In this document: in pieces, positions 42,911 to 57,800 of the stretch
How the letters are laid out: every line of letters starts with the position of its first letter
How positions within the stretch are numbered: the first letter of the stretch is position 1
NCBI GenBank assembly: GCA_943737045.1
Contig: CALSFV010000209.1
Span: forward strand, 1,240,001-1,304,000
Reading direction: 5' to 3'
DNA length: 64,000 bases
From: Parapristionchus giblindavisi
Taxonomy: Eukaryota > Nematoda > Chromadorea > Rhabditida > Diplogasteridae
Translations under genes and position numbers: made by a program
The notes under the pieces: generated by a model
Database searches by the model: none
Seen by the model: only the letters and a program-made list of their open reading frames with translations
What the model was told of the DNA's origin: nothing

Positions 42911-44010
42911 AACTACGATATGTCAACGGATACGGTAAGCCAGCGGATGAAACTACGGTAAGTCAACGGATACGGTAAGCCAGCGGATGAAACTGCTGTA
43001 AGTCAACGGATACGGTAAGCCAGCGGATGAAACTACGGTAGGTCAACGGATACGGTAAGCCAGCGGATGAAACTACGGTAAGTCAACGGATACGGTAAGC
43101 CAGCGGATGAAACTGCTGTAAGTCAACGGATACGGTAAGCCAGCGGATGAAACTACGGTAGTTCAACGGATACGGTAAGCCAGCGGATGAAACTACGGTA
43201 AGTCAACGGATACGGTAAGCCAGCGGATGAAACTACGGTAGGTCAACGGATTCGGTAAGCCAGCGGATGAAACTACGGTAGGTCAACGAATACGGTAAGC
43301 CAGCGTATGAAACTACGGTAGGTCAACGGATACGGTAAGCCAACAGAAGAGACTACGGTAGGTCAACGGATACGGTAAGCCAACAGAAAAAACTACGGTA
43401 GGTCAACGGATACGGTAAGCCAGCGGATGAAACTACGGTAGGTCAACGGATACGGTAAGCCAGCGGATGAAACTACGGTTGATCAACGGATACGGTATTC
43501 AACGGATGAAACTACGGTAGGTCAACGGATACGGTAATCAACGGATGAAACAACGGTAGGTTAACGGATACGGTAAGCCAGCGGATGAAACTACGGTAGG
43601 TCAACGGATACGGTAAGCCAGCGGATGAAACTACGGTAGGTCAACGGATACGGAAAGCCAGCGGATGAAACTACGGTAAGTCAACGGATACGGTAAGCCA
43701 ACAGAAGAGACTACGGTAGGTCAACGGATACGGTAAGCCAACAGAAAAAACTACGGTAGGTCAACGGATACGGTAAGCCAGCGGATGAAACTACGGTAGG
43801 TCAACGGATACGGTAAGCCAGCGGATGAAACTACGGTTGATCAACGGATACGGTAGTCAGCGGATGAAACTACGGTTGATCAACGGATACGGTAGTCAGC
43901 GGATGAAACTACGGTAAGTCATCGGATACGGTAATCAGCAGATGAAACTACGGTAGGTCAACGGATACGGTAATCAACGGATGAAACTATGGTAGGTCAA
44001 CGGATGCGGC
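42911..44010. repeat. 40-bp minisatellite, U2
   Basis: Same array as at 27673 but missing one unit, the second one in U1 (the copy with TACGGAAAGCC). Otherwise the variant order is the same. Confidence 0.95.
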
Positions 44011-47000
44011 AAGTTATGAGAGAAAACACAGTAGCAGAAAAACAACCGATACGACAATCGAGGGAAGGGGCATGATACCTCACTGAACATGCAGACGGAT
44101 CCGTGTGTAGATGAACGAAGAACCCTCCTGGTGATGAGCGTAGAGTTAGCTCTGGTAGTTGAGAAAGAGACGGTCATCGGAGTTGTAGTTGGGCCGAGGA
44201 GAGATTAAGACGAGCCGAGGGGACGAGACGATAAATGAAAATGACCGTGATTCTGCTGTCTTATATACGGATCCGCTCACGCGCTCGATCTTGACGTTCT
44301 AGAAGGGGTGATCTACCCTGTTGTCATCGAACTGAGTGCACATGGAGATATCGAACAAAGTGGAGTCTAGTCAAGCGATCTACTGTCTGATATCGAATAT
44401 TGATTAACTGATTATACCATGCATTCCTTCCCTGGATATTGCGTGATGGTTCTTTGATCATATCAGAGAGAGCGTGTAAATGTGAGAGAGTACAGATAGA
44501 GTGAGAGAGTAGAGGTCAGTGAGAGAGTGCAGAGAAAGGAAACACATGCCCTCTATCTGCCATCAATAGTGTTGACTCATAGGTGATTCTCTAACATATG
44601 GATCGCTTTGCCGCCGTTTTCGGCTATGTCTATTCTCTCTTTCTCTCCATTTTCTTCATTCCGTACCCAATGTCGTTCATTCATTTATTTCGTTTTCATC
44701 ATTTTTGCATATAATTTAGCTGTTGTCTTGTCTAGCATTTAATGAGTCCCAATTTGCATATGGTTATCGGTAACACATTCATTTGATTTGCAGTCTTCTT
44801 TCGTTGTGTAGCTCCTTATATGCCTTCTCGTTCGTTTCCTTTTCGAAATTGATCTTTGATCTTTGCATGCCCGTCCCTCTCCCACTTGCGACTTGATCAT
44901 CGTGTTTTCCTACAAGAGAGCAGACAGAGAGACAGTGTGTTGGAAAGCGAGAGAGTGCAGAGAAATAAAACATTCACCCGTAAATAATATACCATCGTTG
45001 ATTCATTTGCGTATCCATCCGTTTTGAACTACTTTCGCTATTTCTTTCACCATTTTTTTAAATTCGTGATTATTATCGTTCAGGATCTTGCAATCCCTTA
45101 GCCAGGTTCTCTCTCTACCCTCTCGTTCTCTTCTTTCTTTCATCACGAAGGATATACCATCTTTGACCTCTCATACTGTTATTTGCATATATTACCACTA
45201 TCTTTGTGTAGTTATGAATCTATTGTGTTTCAATTTCCGTATTACTATCTTAAAGAACATAATCTCATTCTTATTCCATTCGTTTGCAGTCTTCGATCGT
45301 TTTGTCCCTCCACTCTCGGTGATTTTCCATCCGCTTTCTTTTTCTTATTTCTTTCTTATCGTTTCTCTTGCTCTCAACCTCTCTCGTGATTATCGATTTG
45401 ATATTTGATGTTCTTATTATTCATATTTTGCTCATACTTTACTCCTCTCGATTCCCGTTCGTAGTCCTCTGCTAATATTCCAAATTTAAAGTTATCCGCT
45501 ATGTAAACTTGTTCGGTTTCCATAACTTTTCTGTTCGATGAGAAAGTTATCACATTGATCTTTTAATTTGTCAAATGTCAAATTCATTTCAGATCACGAA
45601 GCCAAGTCCAAGTTCGTCAGGGATCCAATCGATGAATACTGACGACTCCATTCACGGACGGGTTGACCATAGACTTCGACTGCTGGCGTGACGTTTGCCA
45701 AGGTCACGGACATCGGAGACAACGTCGTAGGGTAGATTGCGGCGGTTCTTGGAGGTACGAGTCTACCTTGGCTAATCTTATGCGCTGTTCAAAAATCATG
45801 AAAGGAAAAGAAAAGCAGAGGACACTCTCCTCGTTTTTCATACACTCTCGCCACTTTTCTCTTTTCTTTTCGTGAATTTTGAAACCATATCATTCCGGCG
45901 CTTCTTCCGATAACGACATCGCTCAACTATTAATTTGTTCATAGTCATCATTTTATTACATGTTTTCCATATCAGTAGTAAAACAGGCTTATTTCAAGCC
46001 AAAAATATGATATTCAGTGAGCGATGTCTTTAGCAGAAGAAGTGCAATCTTGTTCAATGTGTTCAACAGTTGCGAAAAGAACAAAATCGAGCGCACATCT
46101 TTTGTGTTACTGTAAACACTGATCTTCACGAGGTTTTTAAAAAAAAACAAATTGGGTTATGATAGGGAAACATCGTTGAATTTTCAATTTGCTAATTTGT
46201 CGTTCTTCATGTCCGTTGGTCGGTTCTTCGATTCGTCGTCGTCGCTGATGAAGATCGTCAGCTCATCCCTCACGAAATGATCGAGTGAAGATGTGAGCGG
46301 ATGCAGAAGTCTCCTCGACGACCGTCCTGACTGCTGCCGAGTCCCCTGCAGAAAACTCCCTTTTCAGAAATAATAAAGATATTTGGGGTGTTAATGCTTG
46401 CTATCGGTGTCCAAGCCCGCGCGGTTAAATGGGCGGAGTCGGAATCGTTATATAAAGGGGTATATAAGTACGGGAGTGTCTGAGTATATGTAGATCGTTT
46501 GACATGCGTTCAAATAGGGACCCATGGTCTAGTGGAAAAGAGCTCGGACAATCAAACCGGCCGGTTGGTCGGCAAGAAAGTTCGATTCCCCGAAGAGGAT
46601 TAGCAAAAGATCATCGCTGACAACCTATCCTAACTGTTTTTGCTATTTTTTCCTTGGCGTATTTCCGCTCCCCCTACGCTAACGTCTAGCGTGCGGCAGA
46701 TGTCCCATAGAATGATCGTGAACTAACTTTTTTCCTCCTTTAAGGAAATATAGACAAATGCGCTGTACTTTCTGTTCCATTTATTTATTTATTTATTATT
46801 ACCTTTCAATGATTTTTTTAATTTCACACTGAGATAAAATATTATGACTAATTTGCTTTTTATATAGTAATTTGTCTTACATTCTCTGCTATTTCAAAAC
46901 TTAATGCATACTTAAAATAAGTCGCTGGTTTGGAGTTTGCTTTTAGCCAACTTGAAGTGAAAGATCATTTGACGAAACGTATTACAGTATATGCACCACT

Positions 47001-47114
47001 TGAATTAGACTTAGAAGTGTACTACTTGAAGTAGACCTACAATTCTAGTTCAAGTGGAAATGATAAGAACGCTTTGAGTTTCGAAATTCCAGAGATTGAC
47101 CTAGATATCAGTGT
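44011..47114. other. Non-coding part of U2
   Basis: Same content as U1 28813-31916, including the exon-like frames and the tRNA-like SINE head near 46517-46608. No gene recognised. Confidence 0.5.
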
Positions 47115-47235
47115 TAAAGGCACGCACCGACTTAATTTATAACTCCCCGCTCTGATAATGTCCTCTCGCTGTCTTTGTGCACGCGAGTGCATTGCCAGAG
47201 CGGAGAGCAAAATTAGCTCTGGGTGTGACTTTAAG
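47115..47235. mobile_element. Palindromic MITE copy, U2 first site
   Basis: Identical to the U1 copy at 31917-32037. Confidence 0.8.
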
Positions 47236-47808
47236 CTGAATTCGAAATTTAACGATCAATTAGTTTGACCCGTTTTATATCATGTCACTACAAATCCGGT
47301 GACCCACCGCTTAGTTGATCTCGATAAAGTGCTTAAATGTAAAAAAAAAACACCGTAATGTGCTATTTCCATTGGAATCCAGCTGCCGTACACATTCCCT
47401 TCTAAAAGGGAGCGAGATCGAAAAGTTCGCTCCCTTTTCCCCTTATAAAAGATGAGAATCGGGTGGAAGTTCAATCCATTTTAGTTGTATGGGCTAGTGT
47501 CAGAAAGAGAGTGAACTTTTTCAGTGAGAGTGAACTTTTGCAAATTCTGAAGTTCGGCAGGTTCCATTGTTCGATAACCAACGTTCGATCTTTTGGTATT
47601 CTACTTTTTCTCGGAGGATCCGACATTGCAGACTAAGAAAAGCTACATTTATCTTGATTATGACTTCTTAGTTAGACTTGCCCTTCAAATTACTGGCTTG
47701 AATTTAGATATTTTAGCTTCCTACACAATTGACATAACTTTCCTTTAAAAGACTCCAGACTTCACCATATCTGTCTATAACTCACCATTTCTTCGTAGGG
47801 TCAGAACG

Positions 47809-49962
47809 ATGCATATACGCATAGTCTTGTTCACCATAAGTCTGGCCCTTTCAATCCCTATGTATATTTTGTACATAATTCAACTGGTCATGATTTCGAT
47901 TAAACCGTCATTATCAACCGCGTTCTACGCTATCTATTTCTTCGGTGGAATCCTGGTGAGTACTCCATCGTTTATATATTGCTGTCGCACCTGTTACGGG
48001 TGTATCAAATAAATAAATAAATAAATAATGAAATAACGTTACTTTTCCGATTCTGTGGAAACATTAAATTAATAATATTAAAAGATGTGCAGGTATAAGT
48101 TTTCATGAACTTAAAATTGCTTAGTTAATCGTGATAAAGTGTATTACTGTTACTGTTACTACAAAAGTGAAGACTAGGACACAATAATTTCGACTTCGTT
48201 TTGTTCCCTTTATTTTGTGCACGTTTTGTTTCTTCACCTGTCTTCCCTTTTGTATTGCTTTCCAAAAAATATTTAAAATATTAAAGCTTATATTGTCCGT
48301 ATAAAATGTACTTGCATAATTGCATTGCTACTGCTGCTAAACAGAGGAAGAACTATCGATTAACTCCCCACTCTTTCCTCCTTTCCTTCCTCGCTCTCTC
48401 TGATCTACCTACTCTCTCACCGGTGCTCTTTCTCTAAACATAGAAATTCATTGTGGCAGTGGTTGGCTACTCTCGTACCAAATAAACAAGTGTATTTTTT
48501 TTTCTCATTTTTTACACCCTCAACGTCTTCTTCTATCAACTGCCACAACAGCCGGGAATTACGGAATTCTCTGAACGATTCATCCTTTCGAGCAACAATA
48601 CAGCCTTCAGACCCGAGTATGCGTGGATGATATCGATCGCCAATACGTAAAACAATTTCCACTATGCAGTCCCGTTCGGCGATTTACTGATGTCGTTGCA
48701 GTTCAATGTTTCTATTTCCTGGTACCCAGGATGCCATAAACGTGCTCATTTCGATAAATCGATTGACTGCGATAATGTATCCAATTCTCTATCGAAAGGT
48801 TCGATACAAAATTCCTCCGTTAAAACAAGCTAGCATTTTTAGCTCTTCACCAAGCGAAAAACTTACTTATTCTTATTTTTTACCTTTCTTTTTGGATGCA
48901 TTTCGAGTTTTCCAAGTTTCGGAGCTCAAGGATCTCTGTATAACCTTGGAGGCAGTGGGGATGCAGCCGTAAGTGTATTTTTAACAGAGCCATTTTTAAT
49001 AGAATTAATGTCGTTGTTATTATTCTTATTATTTTAGAATAAAATTTAAGGTTTATATGATGAGCGGCAACAAGATCAGCATTTTCTCACAGGTATTCAG
49101 TGTATTCGTTCAACATTATCTCATGTACCTCTACTGTATACCCCCCTCGGGTAAAATCGTAGAGATTCATCACACCAACCGAATGGCATATCTGCATTGA
49201 AAGTACAACTTTCAAGGCATATAGAGAGTGCCTAGCCGATTTGCATACTTGGATCTCTCATTTTCTCATTGCCTCTCACGCTAATTTCCCTACAGTATGA
49301 ACAATATTCGCCATGTTAATCGTTGCGGGAGTCGGTCATGCAAACTCAAGGGTCTCCTTCTTTAACGTAAGATTCCTTATGGAGATTGCAGGTACATCAA
49401 AACATCGTGACTGCCATTTATACTTTTACTTTGGACGGACTTGCTTTTGCTATCTACTGTCGCATTGCGGTTCACTTAATGGTAGTTAAAGTGAGTGAGG
49501 ATACCGCAACGGGTTATAATTAAAGATGGTTCAAGGAGCTTGTGGTTTTGACCATGTATATGTAGCATCATCATCTTGAGTCAAGTTATAACACTTTGTC
49601 GCTTTTGACCATTACAATTTTCGCCTTTGCCGTCTCCGGTTTTGCAGGGTAAAATTATAGTAAGTGGCGCGCGGAAAAAGAAAACTTACTTTTTTTGCTA
49701 TATACCCATGAAATCGCAAAACATTAACGAAAAAGTAAGTAAACAATAAGTTACCATTTGCGCGCTTCTTACTATAGTATTTCCCTGCAAAACCGGAGGT
49801 GGAGCCGTTGTTTATCGAGTACTGTGAGAGCTTTGTGATGATGTTTTAACCTTTTGAAGAACATAATCTTCTTATTTTTAGGTGGAACGCGGCGTGGATG
49901 TACGCCTGGCGTTGCTAGGATTTTTCATTCTTCTAACAAATATTCCAGCGATTGCCTATCAG
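47809..49962 (+). pseudogene. srg chemoreceptor copy in U2, 3'-truncated and splice-defective
   Basis: Exon homologues: 47809-47955, exon 2 ending 48646, 48702-48798, 48843-48968, 49051-49092, 49392-49490, 49882-49962. Carries both lesions of the U1 copy (T run in place of the exon-2 acceptor; exons 8-9 deleted), so the lesions predate the duplication that separated U1 and U2. The T run is one base shorter than in U1. Confidence 0.82.
49634..49798. mobile_element. Inverted-repeat MITE in srg intron 6, U2
   Basis: Same as 34435-34600, one base shorter in a T run. Confidence 0.85.
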
Positions 49963-50064
49963 GTATTTTCATATAAACAAAGAACATCCAGACTATGCAA
50001 AGAAGACGCTACAGATAGAATTCCCCCTAAGCACTACTCCCTCTCTGTACCCTTCCTCTCTCAG

Positions 50065-50141
50065 CTCCGATGGCGTAGCGGTAAGTCTCTAGACCTCTCA
50101 CCCGAGTAGGAATAGAGTTCGCAGGTTCGAATCCATCGGAG
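50065..50141 (+). repeat. tRNA-like SINE head (copy 4), U2
   Basis: Identical to 34867-34943. Confidence 0.7.
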
Positions 50142-50961
50142 TAGTGGGCGCTAGTCACCTGCATTCCAACGATCCCGTCGTATGGGTGAATCCAAATCCA
50201 ATTCCAAAGTCCAAGTACTCCAAAGTTCCAAGTATTCCAAAGTGCATATCCAATCAAAATATGTTGTATACACTGCAGTATGGCACAAACGAATGGTGCT
50301 TGAAACTTTTTGTTTTTGTTTGTTTGTTTGTTTTGTATCCAACCCATATTGTTGATTCATTTCATTTCGAAGAATTTCAAATTTCCTTAAAGAGAGACTT
50401 CCTTACATCTGCCTACATGCAAGAATGACTTCACCATATCTTTCTATATTTTTTTTATTTGTTATCCTTTTGTTATCCGCCCCTCCTTCATGTCTATTCT
50501 ATCGGTCCGTATAGATTCACTTATTTTCGAATTTATAAAATAAATAATGAGTATGATGAGAAATAACAACCAATTGATCAATGAAATGGTCTTAAAGGCA
50601 CGCGACAAGCTAATTTGAAGTAAAAGATATGATAGAAATTGAATCAATGAAAGCATATCATTCAGTAATAATTTACAAATCTTTTCTAGAACAACCTTCG
50701 GTAACAGAAAAAAAACTTTTGGGAACTGGCTTTAGAAGTTAGTCAACAGAAATTGTAGTACATATATATAGTGCAATGGATCAATCAGTCATTTGACTAC
50801 TTACTATGCTAAATATTACGTAGGATGTCGCATCACAGACTAAAAAAAGCTAAACTTATCTTGATTATGAGTTCTCAGTGAAGTTCGTCCTTCAAATTAC
50901 TAGCTTGAACGGACGTTTTACCTTCAAATGCAGATGATATCGAATGTTCAACTATCCTTTA

Positions 50962-51079
50962 AAGCGATACCCCAAGCTAATTTGAAACTATCCGCTCTGG
51001 TCATACTCTCTCGCTTTCTTTGTCTACGAGAGAGTATTGCCAATGCGGAGAGTAACATTAGCTTGGGGTGTGTCTTTAA
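50962..51079. mobile_element. Palindromic MITE copy, U2 second site
   Basis: Identical to 35764-35881. Confidence 0.85.
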
Positions 51080-51168
51080 AAAGAGTATAGTCAATACATC
51101 TGCCAACATGCAAGAACGACTTCACCATATCTTTCTATAACTCACCATTTCTTCGTTGCGTCAAAACT

Positions 51169-51601
51169 ATGCATATACGCATAGTCTTGTTCACCATAAG
51201 TCTGGCCCTATCAATCCCTATGTATATTTTGTACATAATTCAACTGGTCATGATTTCGATTAAACCTGCCTTTTCATCTTCGTTCTACACTATCTATTTC
51301 TTCGGAGGAATCCTGGTTAGTTATGTTAGGAAGCACAATTCGATTTCTTTCACTCTATTTTGAGCAATAACTTTTGAGCAAGTTTTGTTTCTTTACATGT
51401 CTTCACTTTTGCAATTCTACTAAAAAAATAATTGAAATATAGACGCTTGTCATAGGACCTAACGTTTTACACCTTCAACATCTTCTTCTAACAACTTCCA
51501 CAACAGCCGGGAATTATGGAATTCTATGAACGATTCATTAATATCAGGAACAATACAGCCTTTAGACAGGAGTATAAGTGGATGATATCGATTGCCAATA
51601 C
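51169..51601 (+). pseudogene. srg fragment downstream in U2 (exons 1-2 only)
   Basis: Exon 1 51169-51315, exon 2 51456-51601, with the same TAA in exon 2 as the U1 fragment. Confidence 0.82.
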
Positions 51602-52725
51602 GTAAAAATGCGGCAACTCTGGTATATCAAAAATTGAACTACAAACTTTCACACATACTTTCACTTCGGAATACTTGTAAGCCCCGTAGACTTGTAGTAA
51701 ACTTCAAATTCAATTCAATTATGGTTCTATGGTTTATGGTTTTAATTATTCAATTATGGTTCAATTATGGTTCCTGCGCAAGCAGATTTGCAATGTATCA
51801 TACATTTATTTCCCTTATTTTGGTTTGGTTCCGATTCCATTTAGACCCGTAGCAAAAGTTATGCTGACAATGAAATCTACTCGGTGCACAGTCTTGCGCT
51901 TTCTCTCTCACTTCTCTCATTCCCGATTCTCTATCGATGAAATCTTTTATTTTCAAACACGTATGCATGTTAGAGATGTTCACAAAAGTTTTTATACTAT
52001 TGCTGAATTTCGATCTTTAATCTTTGTATTTTGATCTTTGATCGCTGAAACCGAGTAGACCTCAGCATTGTTAATCGCGCGATTCTGACTCCGCCCATTT
52101 AACTTCGCGGGCTTGGACACCGTTTGTAGACATAACCCCAAAAATATTTATTCAAATTGGAAAGCAGAGAGTGAGTGACGCCCATCCACCTTCAGACGTC
52201 CGTCGTGTGCATTCACCATCTTTCCCGAAGATGACATCCTTCCTCCAGACGATCTCAAAGCTGATGCGGCTATTCGATAATTCCAAGGGTAGTATTCTAA
52301 TTGCAAGCTACGGTACCAGTGAGTAGTAGTCGAGTGTAGTAGTAGTTTTCACTCCAGTGGCGCCAAAGTCCACGTCGCATCGATGCCACCCTCAAGAACC
52401 CGTTGGAGTAGCTCATCAATGCCTCAAGAACCCGTTGGAGTAGCTCATCAACGATGATGATGACGATGAAACAAAGGGTCGACCTGTAAAAGAAGAGAGT
52501 AGCATATAATCATATAATAGATTTGAATGGTTGACAACGATATCATATTTCCGAAATCTAAAGTGGACAACTTCACACTTTAGACATCTTTTGTATTTAT
52601 GAATACGTTGGCCGGAGAGAAATGTACCTTTCAGAGTAGATCATTTCCATTAGGGAATGACGTCCGCTTCTTTTCCATTGAGAATCGAGGAACCGGTACG
52701 GACAGGCGGGTAGAGAGTAGAGGTC

Positions 52726-52858
52726 GTATCCATTAACATTGGCAAACCGCTTGCCGGCAAACGTGACGTCACGAGCGGGAGGATCTCTGGCGAACATCTC
52801 CGCCTATGGTTGTGACGTCACGTTTGCCCTCAAACGGTTTGCCAACGTTCATGGATAC
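52726..52858. repeat. 133-bp interrupted palindrome (empty target site, U3)
   Basis: Same sequence as 26682-26814, unoccupied; serves as a second empty-site control for the retrotransposon in U2. Confidence 0.9.
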
Positions 52859-53716
52859 TTATTTACTTGTTATGCATATTATGATGGAATAAAGAATAAG
52901 AATAAGAATAAGAATAAGATATTTTGCATAAAGCAAATATACGATAATCGGCGCTGCAAATCTCTTGGTGTTCTTGATGAATCGATGAAACTTCATAGCT
53001 GAGAGAGCACTGATTCATTCCGTTCCATTCAGCCGTTCTCACCTACTCTCGCACAGACTACACTGGATGGCCAATGGCACTGGGAGTGAGCATGGCTGTG
53101 GCAATCGACCAAAAATGGTTGCAGGATCTGAAAACACTTTGCATTTATATAGGAAAGAAGGACGAAGAACGATAGAGAAAAGATGAAAGATCAGAGAGCA
53201 ACTTAGAAATGAGACAAACCGGGAGATGAGGGAAAAAAGGCTGCTAATTGCTTATTAGTTTCAGAGTAGTATGAAATAAGGTAAAGTGCAAATTAAAGGA
53301 ATTATGTTAAGAAAATGAAGGGCCACAGTAAGAAAGATATCTACGGTAGAGGATAAGAGTGCTAATACATTACTCATGCAAAAAATACACTAATCTATCC
53401 ACGACACCACACCCAGCCGCAAATGGAGTAAACCCGGTGAGATTTATCAATTGCTCACAACCGGGAGTACCCCACCAACGGTCGAAGCGGGTTACGGTAC
53501 CGTAAGAGAGTTGGGGATGGAGCGAGATGGATACGGTAAGTCGCTCAATAAGAAGTACTAGGAGGAACTAATTGAGCGATCTACAATATTCCTATTATCG
53601 ACTAACCGAGTGCGCGTGCATTTAGAATGCAATAGGTGAGACTCTAAGAATCTACCAAAATTACCTATCCATGATATTATAAACTTCCGTACACTATCGC
53701 TTGACAGAGAGGATGG

Positions 53717-54856
53717 AACTACGATATGTCAACGGATACGGTAAGCCAGCGGATGAAACTACGGTAGGTCAACGGATACGGAAAGCCAGCGGATGAAACT
53801 ACGGTAAGTCAACGGATACGGTAAGCCAGCGGATGAAACTGCTGTAAGTCAACGGATACGGTAAGCCAGCGGATGAAACTACGGTAGGTCAACGGATACG
53901 GTAAGCCAGCGGATGAAACTACGGTAAGTCAACGGATACGGTAAGCCAGCGGATGAAACTGCTGTAAGTCAACGGATACGGTAAGCCAGCGGATGAAACT
54001 ACGGTAGTTCAACGGATACGGTAAGCCAGCGGATGAAACTACGGTAAGTCAACGGATACGGTAAGCCAGCGGATGAAACTACGGTAGGTCAACGGATTCG
54101 GTAAGCCAGCGGATGAAACTACGGTAGGTCAACGAATACGGTAAGCCAGCGTATGAAACTACGGTAGGTCAACGGATACGGTAAGCCAACAGAAGAGACT
54201 ACGGTAGGTCAACGGATACGGTAAGCCAACAGAAAAAACTAGGGTAGGTCAACGGATACGGTAAGCCAGCGGATGAAACTACGGTAGGTCAACGGATACG
54301 GTAAGCCAGCGGATGAAACTACGGTTGATCAACGGATACGGTATTCAACGGATGAAACTACGGTAGGTCAACGGATACGGTAATCAACGGATGAAACAAC
54401 GGTAGGTTAACGGATACGGTAAGCCAGCGGATGAAACTACGGTAGGTCAACGGATACGGTAAGCCAGCGGATGAAACTACGGTAGGTCAACGGATACGGA
54501 AAGCCAGCGGATGAAACTACGGTAAGTCAACGGATACGGTAAGCCAACAGAAGAGACTACGGTAGGTCAACGGATACGGTAAGCCAACAGAAAAAACTAC
54601 GGTAGGTCAACGGATACGGTAAGCCAGCGGATGAAACTACGGTAGGTCAACGGATACGGTAAGCCAGCGGATGAAACTACGGTTGATCAACGGATACGGT
54701 AGTCAGCGGATGAAACTACGGTTGATCAACGGATACGGTAGTCAGCGGATGAAACTACGGTAAGTCATCGGATACGGTAATCAGCAGATGAAACTACGGT
54801 AGGTCAACGGATACGGTAATCAACGGATGAAACTATGGTAGGTCAACGGATGCGGC
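53717..54856. repeat. 40-bp minisatellite, U3
   Basis: Has the unit count and order of U1, including the TACGGAAAGCC unit missing from U2; one base change at about 54242 (CTAGGGTAGG). Confidence 0.95.
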
Positions 54857-57800
54857 AAGTTATGAGAGAAAACACAGTAGCAGAAAAACAACCGATACGA
54901 CAATCGAGGGAAGGGGCATGATACCTCACTGAACATGCAGACGGATCCGTGTGTAGATGAACGAAGAACCCTCCTGGTGATGAGCGTAGAGTTAGCTCTG
55001 GTAGTTGAGAAAGAGACGGTCATCGGAGTTGTAGTTGGGCCGAGGAGAGATTAAGACGAGCCGAGGGGACGAGACGATAAATGAAAATGACCGTGATTCT
55101 GCTGTCTTATATACGGATCCGCTCACGCGCTCGATCTTGACGTTCTAGAAGGGGTGATCTACCCTGTTGTCATCGAACTGAGTGCACATGGAGATATCGA
55201 ACAAAGTGGAGTCTAGTCAAGCGATCTACTGTCTGATATCGAATATTGATTAACTGATTATACCATGCATTCCTTCCCTGGATATTGCGTGATGGTTCTT
55301 TGATCATATCAGAGAGAGCGTGTAAATGTGAGAGAGTACAGATAGAGTGAGAGAGTAGAGGTCAGTGAGAGAGTGCAGAGAAAGGAAACACATGCCCTCT
55401 ATCTGCCATCAATAGTGTTGACTCATAGGTGATTCTCTAACATATGGATCGCTTTGCCGCCGTTTTCGGCTATGTCTATTCTCTCTTTCTCTCCATTTTC
55501 TTCATTCCGTACCCAATGTCGTTCATTCATTTATTTCGTTTTCATCATTTTTGCATATAATTTAGCTGTTGTCTTGTCTAGCATTTAATGAGTCCCAATT
55601 TGCATATGGTTATCGGTAACACATTCATTTGATTTGCAGTCTTCTTTCGTTGTGTAGCTCCTTATATGCCTTCTCGTTCGTTTCCTTTTCGAAATTGATC
55701 TTTGATCTTTGCATGCCCGTCCCTCTCCCACTTGCGACTTGATCATCGTGTTTTCCTACAAGAGAGCAGACAGAGAGACAGTGTGTTGGAAAGCGAGAGA
55801 GTGCAGAGAAATAAAACATTCACCCGTAAATAATATACCATCGTTGATTCATTTGCGTATCCATCCGTTTTGAACTACTTTCGCTATTTCTTTCACCATT
55901 TTTTTAAATTCGTGATTATTATCGTTCAGGATCTTGCAATCCCTTAGCCAGGTTCTCTCTCTACCCTCTCGTTCTCTTCTTTCTTTCATCACGAAGGATA
56001 TACCATCTTTGACCTCTCATACTGTTATTTGCATATATTACCACTATCTTTGTGTAGTTATGAATCTATTGTGTTTCAATTTCCGTATTACTATCTTAAA
56101 GAACATAATCTCATTCTTATTCCATTCGTTTGCAGTCTTCGATCGTTTTGTCCCTCCACTCTCGGTGATTTTCCATCCGCTTTCTTTTTCTTATTTCTTT
56201 CTTATCGTTTCTCTTGCTCTCAACCTCTCTCGTGATTATCGATTTGATATTTGATGTTCTTATTATTCATATTTTGCCCATACTTTACTCCTCTCGATTC
56301 CCGTTCGTAGTCCTCTGCTAATATTCCAAATTTAAAGTTATCCGCTATGTAAACTTGTTCGGTTTCCATAACTTTTCTGTTCGATGAGAAAGTTATCACA
56401 TTGATCTTTTAATTTGTCAAATGTCAAATTCATTTCAGATCACGAAGCCAAGTCCAAGTTCGTCAGGGATCCAATCGATGAATACTGACGACTCCATTCA
56501 CGGACGGGTTGACCATAGACTTCGACTGCTGGCGTGACGTTTGCCAAGGTCACGGACATCGGAGACAACGTCGTAGGGTAGATTGCGGCGGTTCTTGGAG
56601 GTACGAGTCTACCTTGGCTAATCTTATGCGCTGTTCAAAAATCATGAAAGAAAAAGAAAAGCAGAGAACACTCTCCTCGTTTTTCATACACTCGCGCCAC
56701 TTTTCTCTTTTCTTTTCGTGAATTTTGAAACCATATCATTTCGGCGCTTCTTCCGATAACGACATCGCTCAACTATTAATTTGTTCATAGTCATCATTTA
56801 ATTACATGTTTTCCATATCAGTAGTAAAACAGGCTTATTTCAAGCCAAAAATATGATATTCAGTGAGCGATGTCTTTAGCAGAAGAAGTGCAATCTTGTT
56901 CAATGTGTTTAAAAGTTGCGAAAAGAACAAAATCGAGCGCACATCTTTTGTGTTACTGTAAACACTGATCTTCACGAGGTTTTTTTAAAAAAAACAAATT
57001 GGGTTACGATAGGGAAACATCGTTGAATTTTCAATTTACTAATTTGTCGTTCTTCATGTCGGTTGGTCGGTTCTTCGATTCGTCGTCGTCGCTGATGAAG
57101 ATCGTCAGCTCATCGCTCACGAAATGATCGAGTGAAGATGTGAGCGGATGCAGAGGCCTCCTCGACGACCGTCCTGACTGCTGCCGAGTCCCCTGCAGAA
57201 AACTCCCTTTTAAGAAATGATAAAGATGTTTGGGGTGTTAATGCTTGCTATCGGTGTCCAAGCCCGCGCGGTTAAATGGGCGGAGTCGGAATCGTTATAT
57301 AAAGGGGTATATAAGTACGGGAGTGTCTGAGTATATGTAGATCGTTTGACATACATTCGAATAGGGACCCATGGTCTAGTGGATAAGAGCTCGGACAATC
57401 AAACCGGCCGGTTGGTCGGCAAGAAAGTTCGATTCCCCGAAGAGGATTAGCAAAAGATCAGCGCTCACAACCTATCCTAACTGTTTTTGCTATTTTTTCC
57501 TGGACGTATTTCCGCTCCCCCTACGCTAACGTCTAGTGTGCGGCAGAGGTCCCATAGAATGATCGTGAACTAACTTTTTTTCCTCCTTTAGGAAAATATA
57601 GACAAAGCGCTGTAATACTTTGTGTTCCATTTATTTAATTATTTATTATTACCTTTCAATGATTTTTTAATTTGACATTCAGTTAAAATATTATGACTAA
57701 TTTGCTTTTTATATAGTAATTTGTGTTACATTCTCTGCTATTTCAAAACTTAATGCATACTTAAAATAAGTCGCTGGTTTGGAGTTTGCTTTTAGCCAAC

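Larger units (their letters stand above)
36573..51770. repeat. Tandem unit U2 (15,198 bp including a 4392-bp insertion)
   Basis: Begins TTCCTGCGCA like the other units. Without the retrotransposon it is 10,806 bp. It is one 40-bp minisatellite repeat shorter than U1 and 26 bp shorter near its start. The rest differs from U1 by a handful of bases, including homopolymer lengths. Confidence 0.93.
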
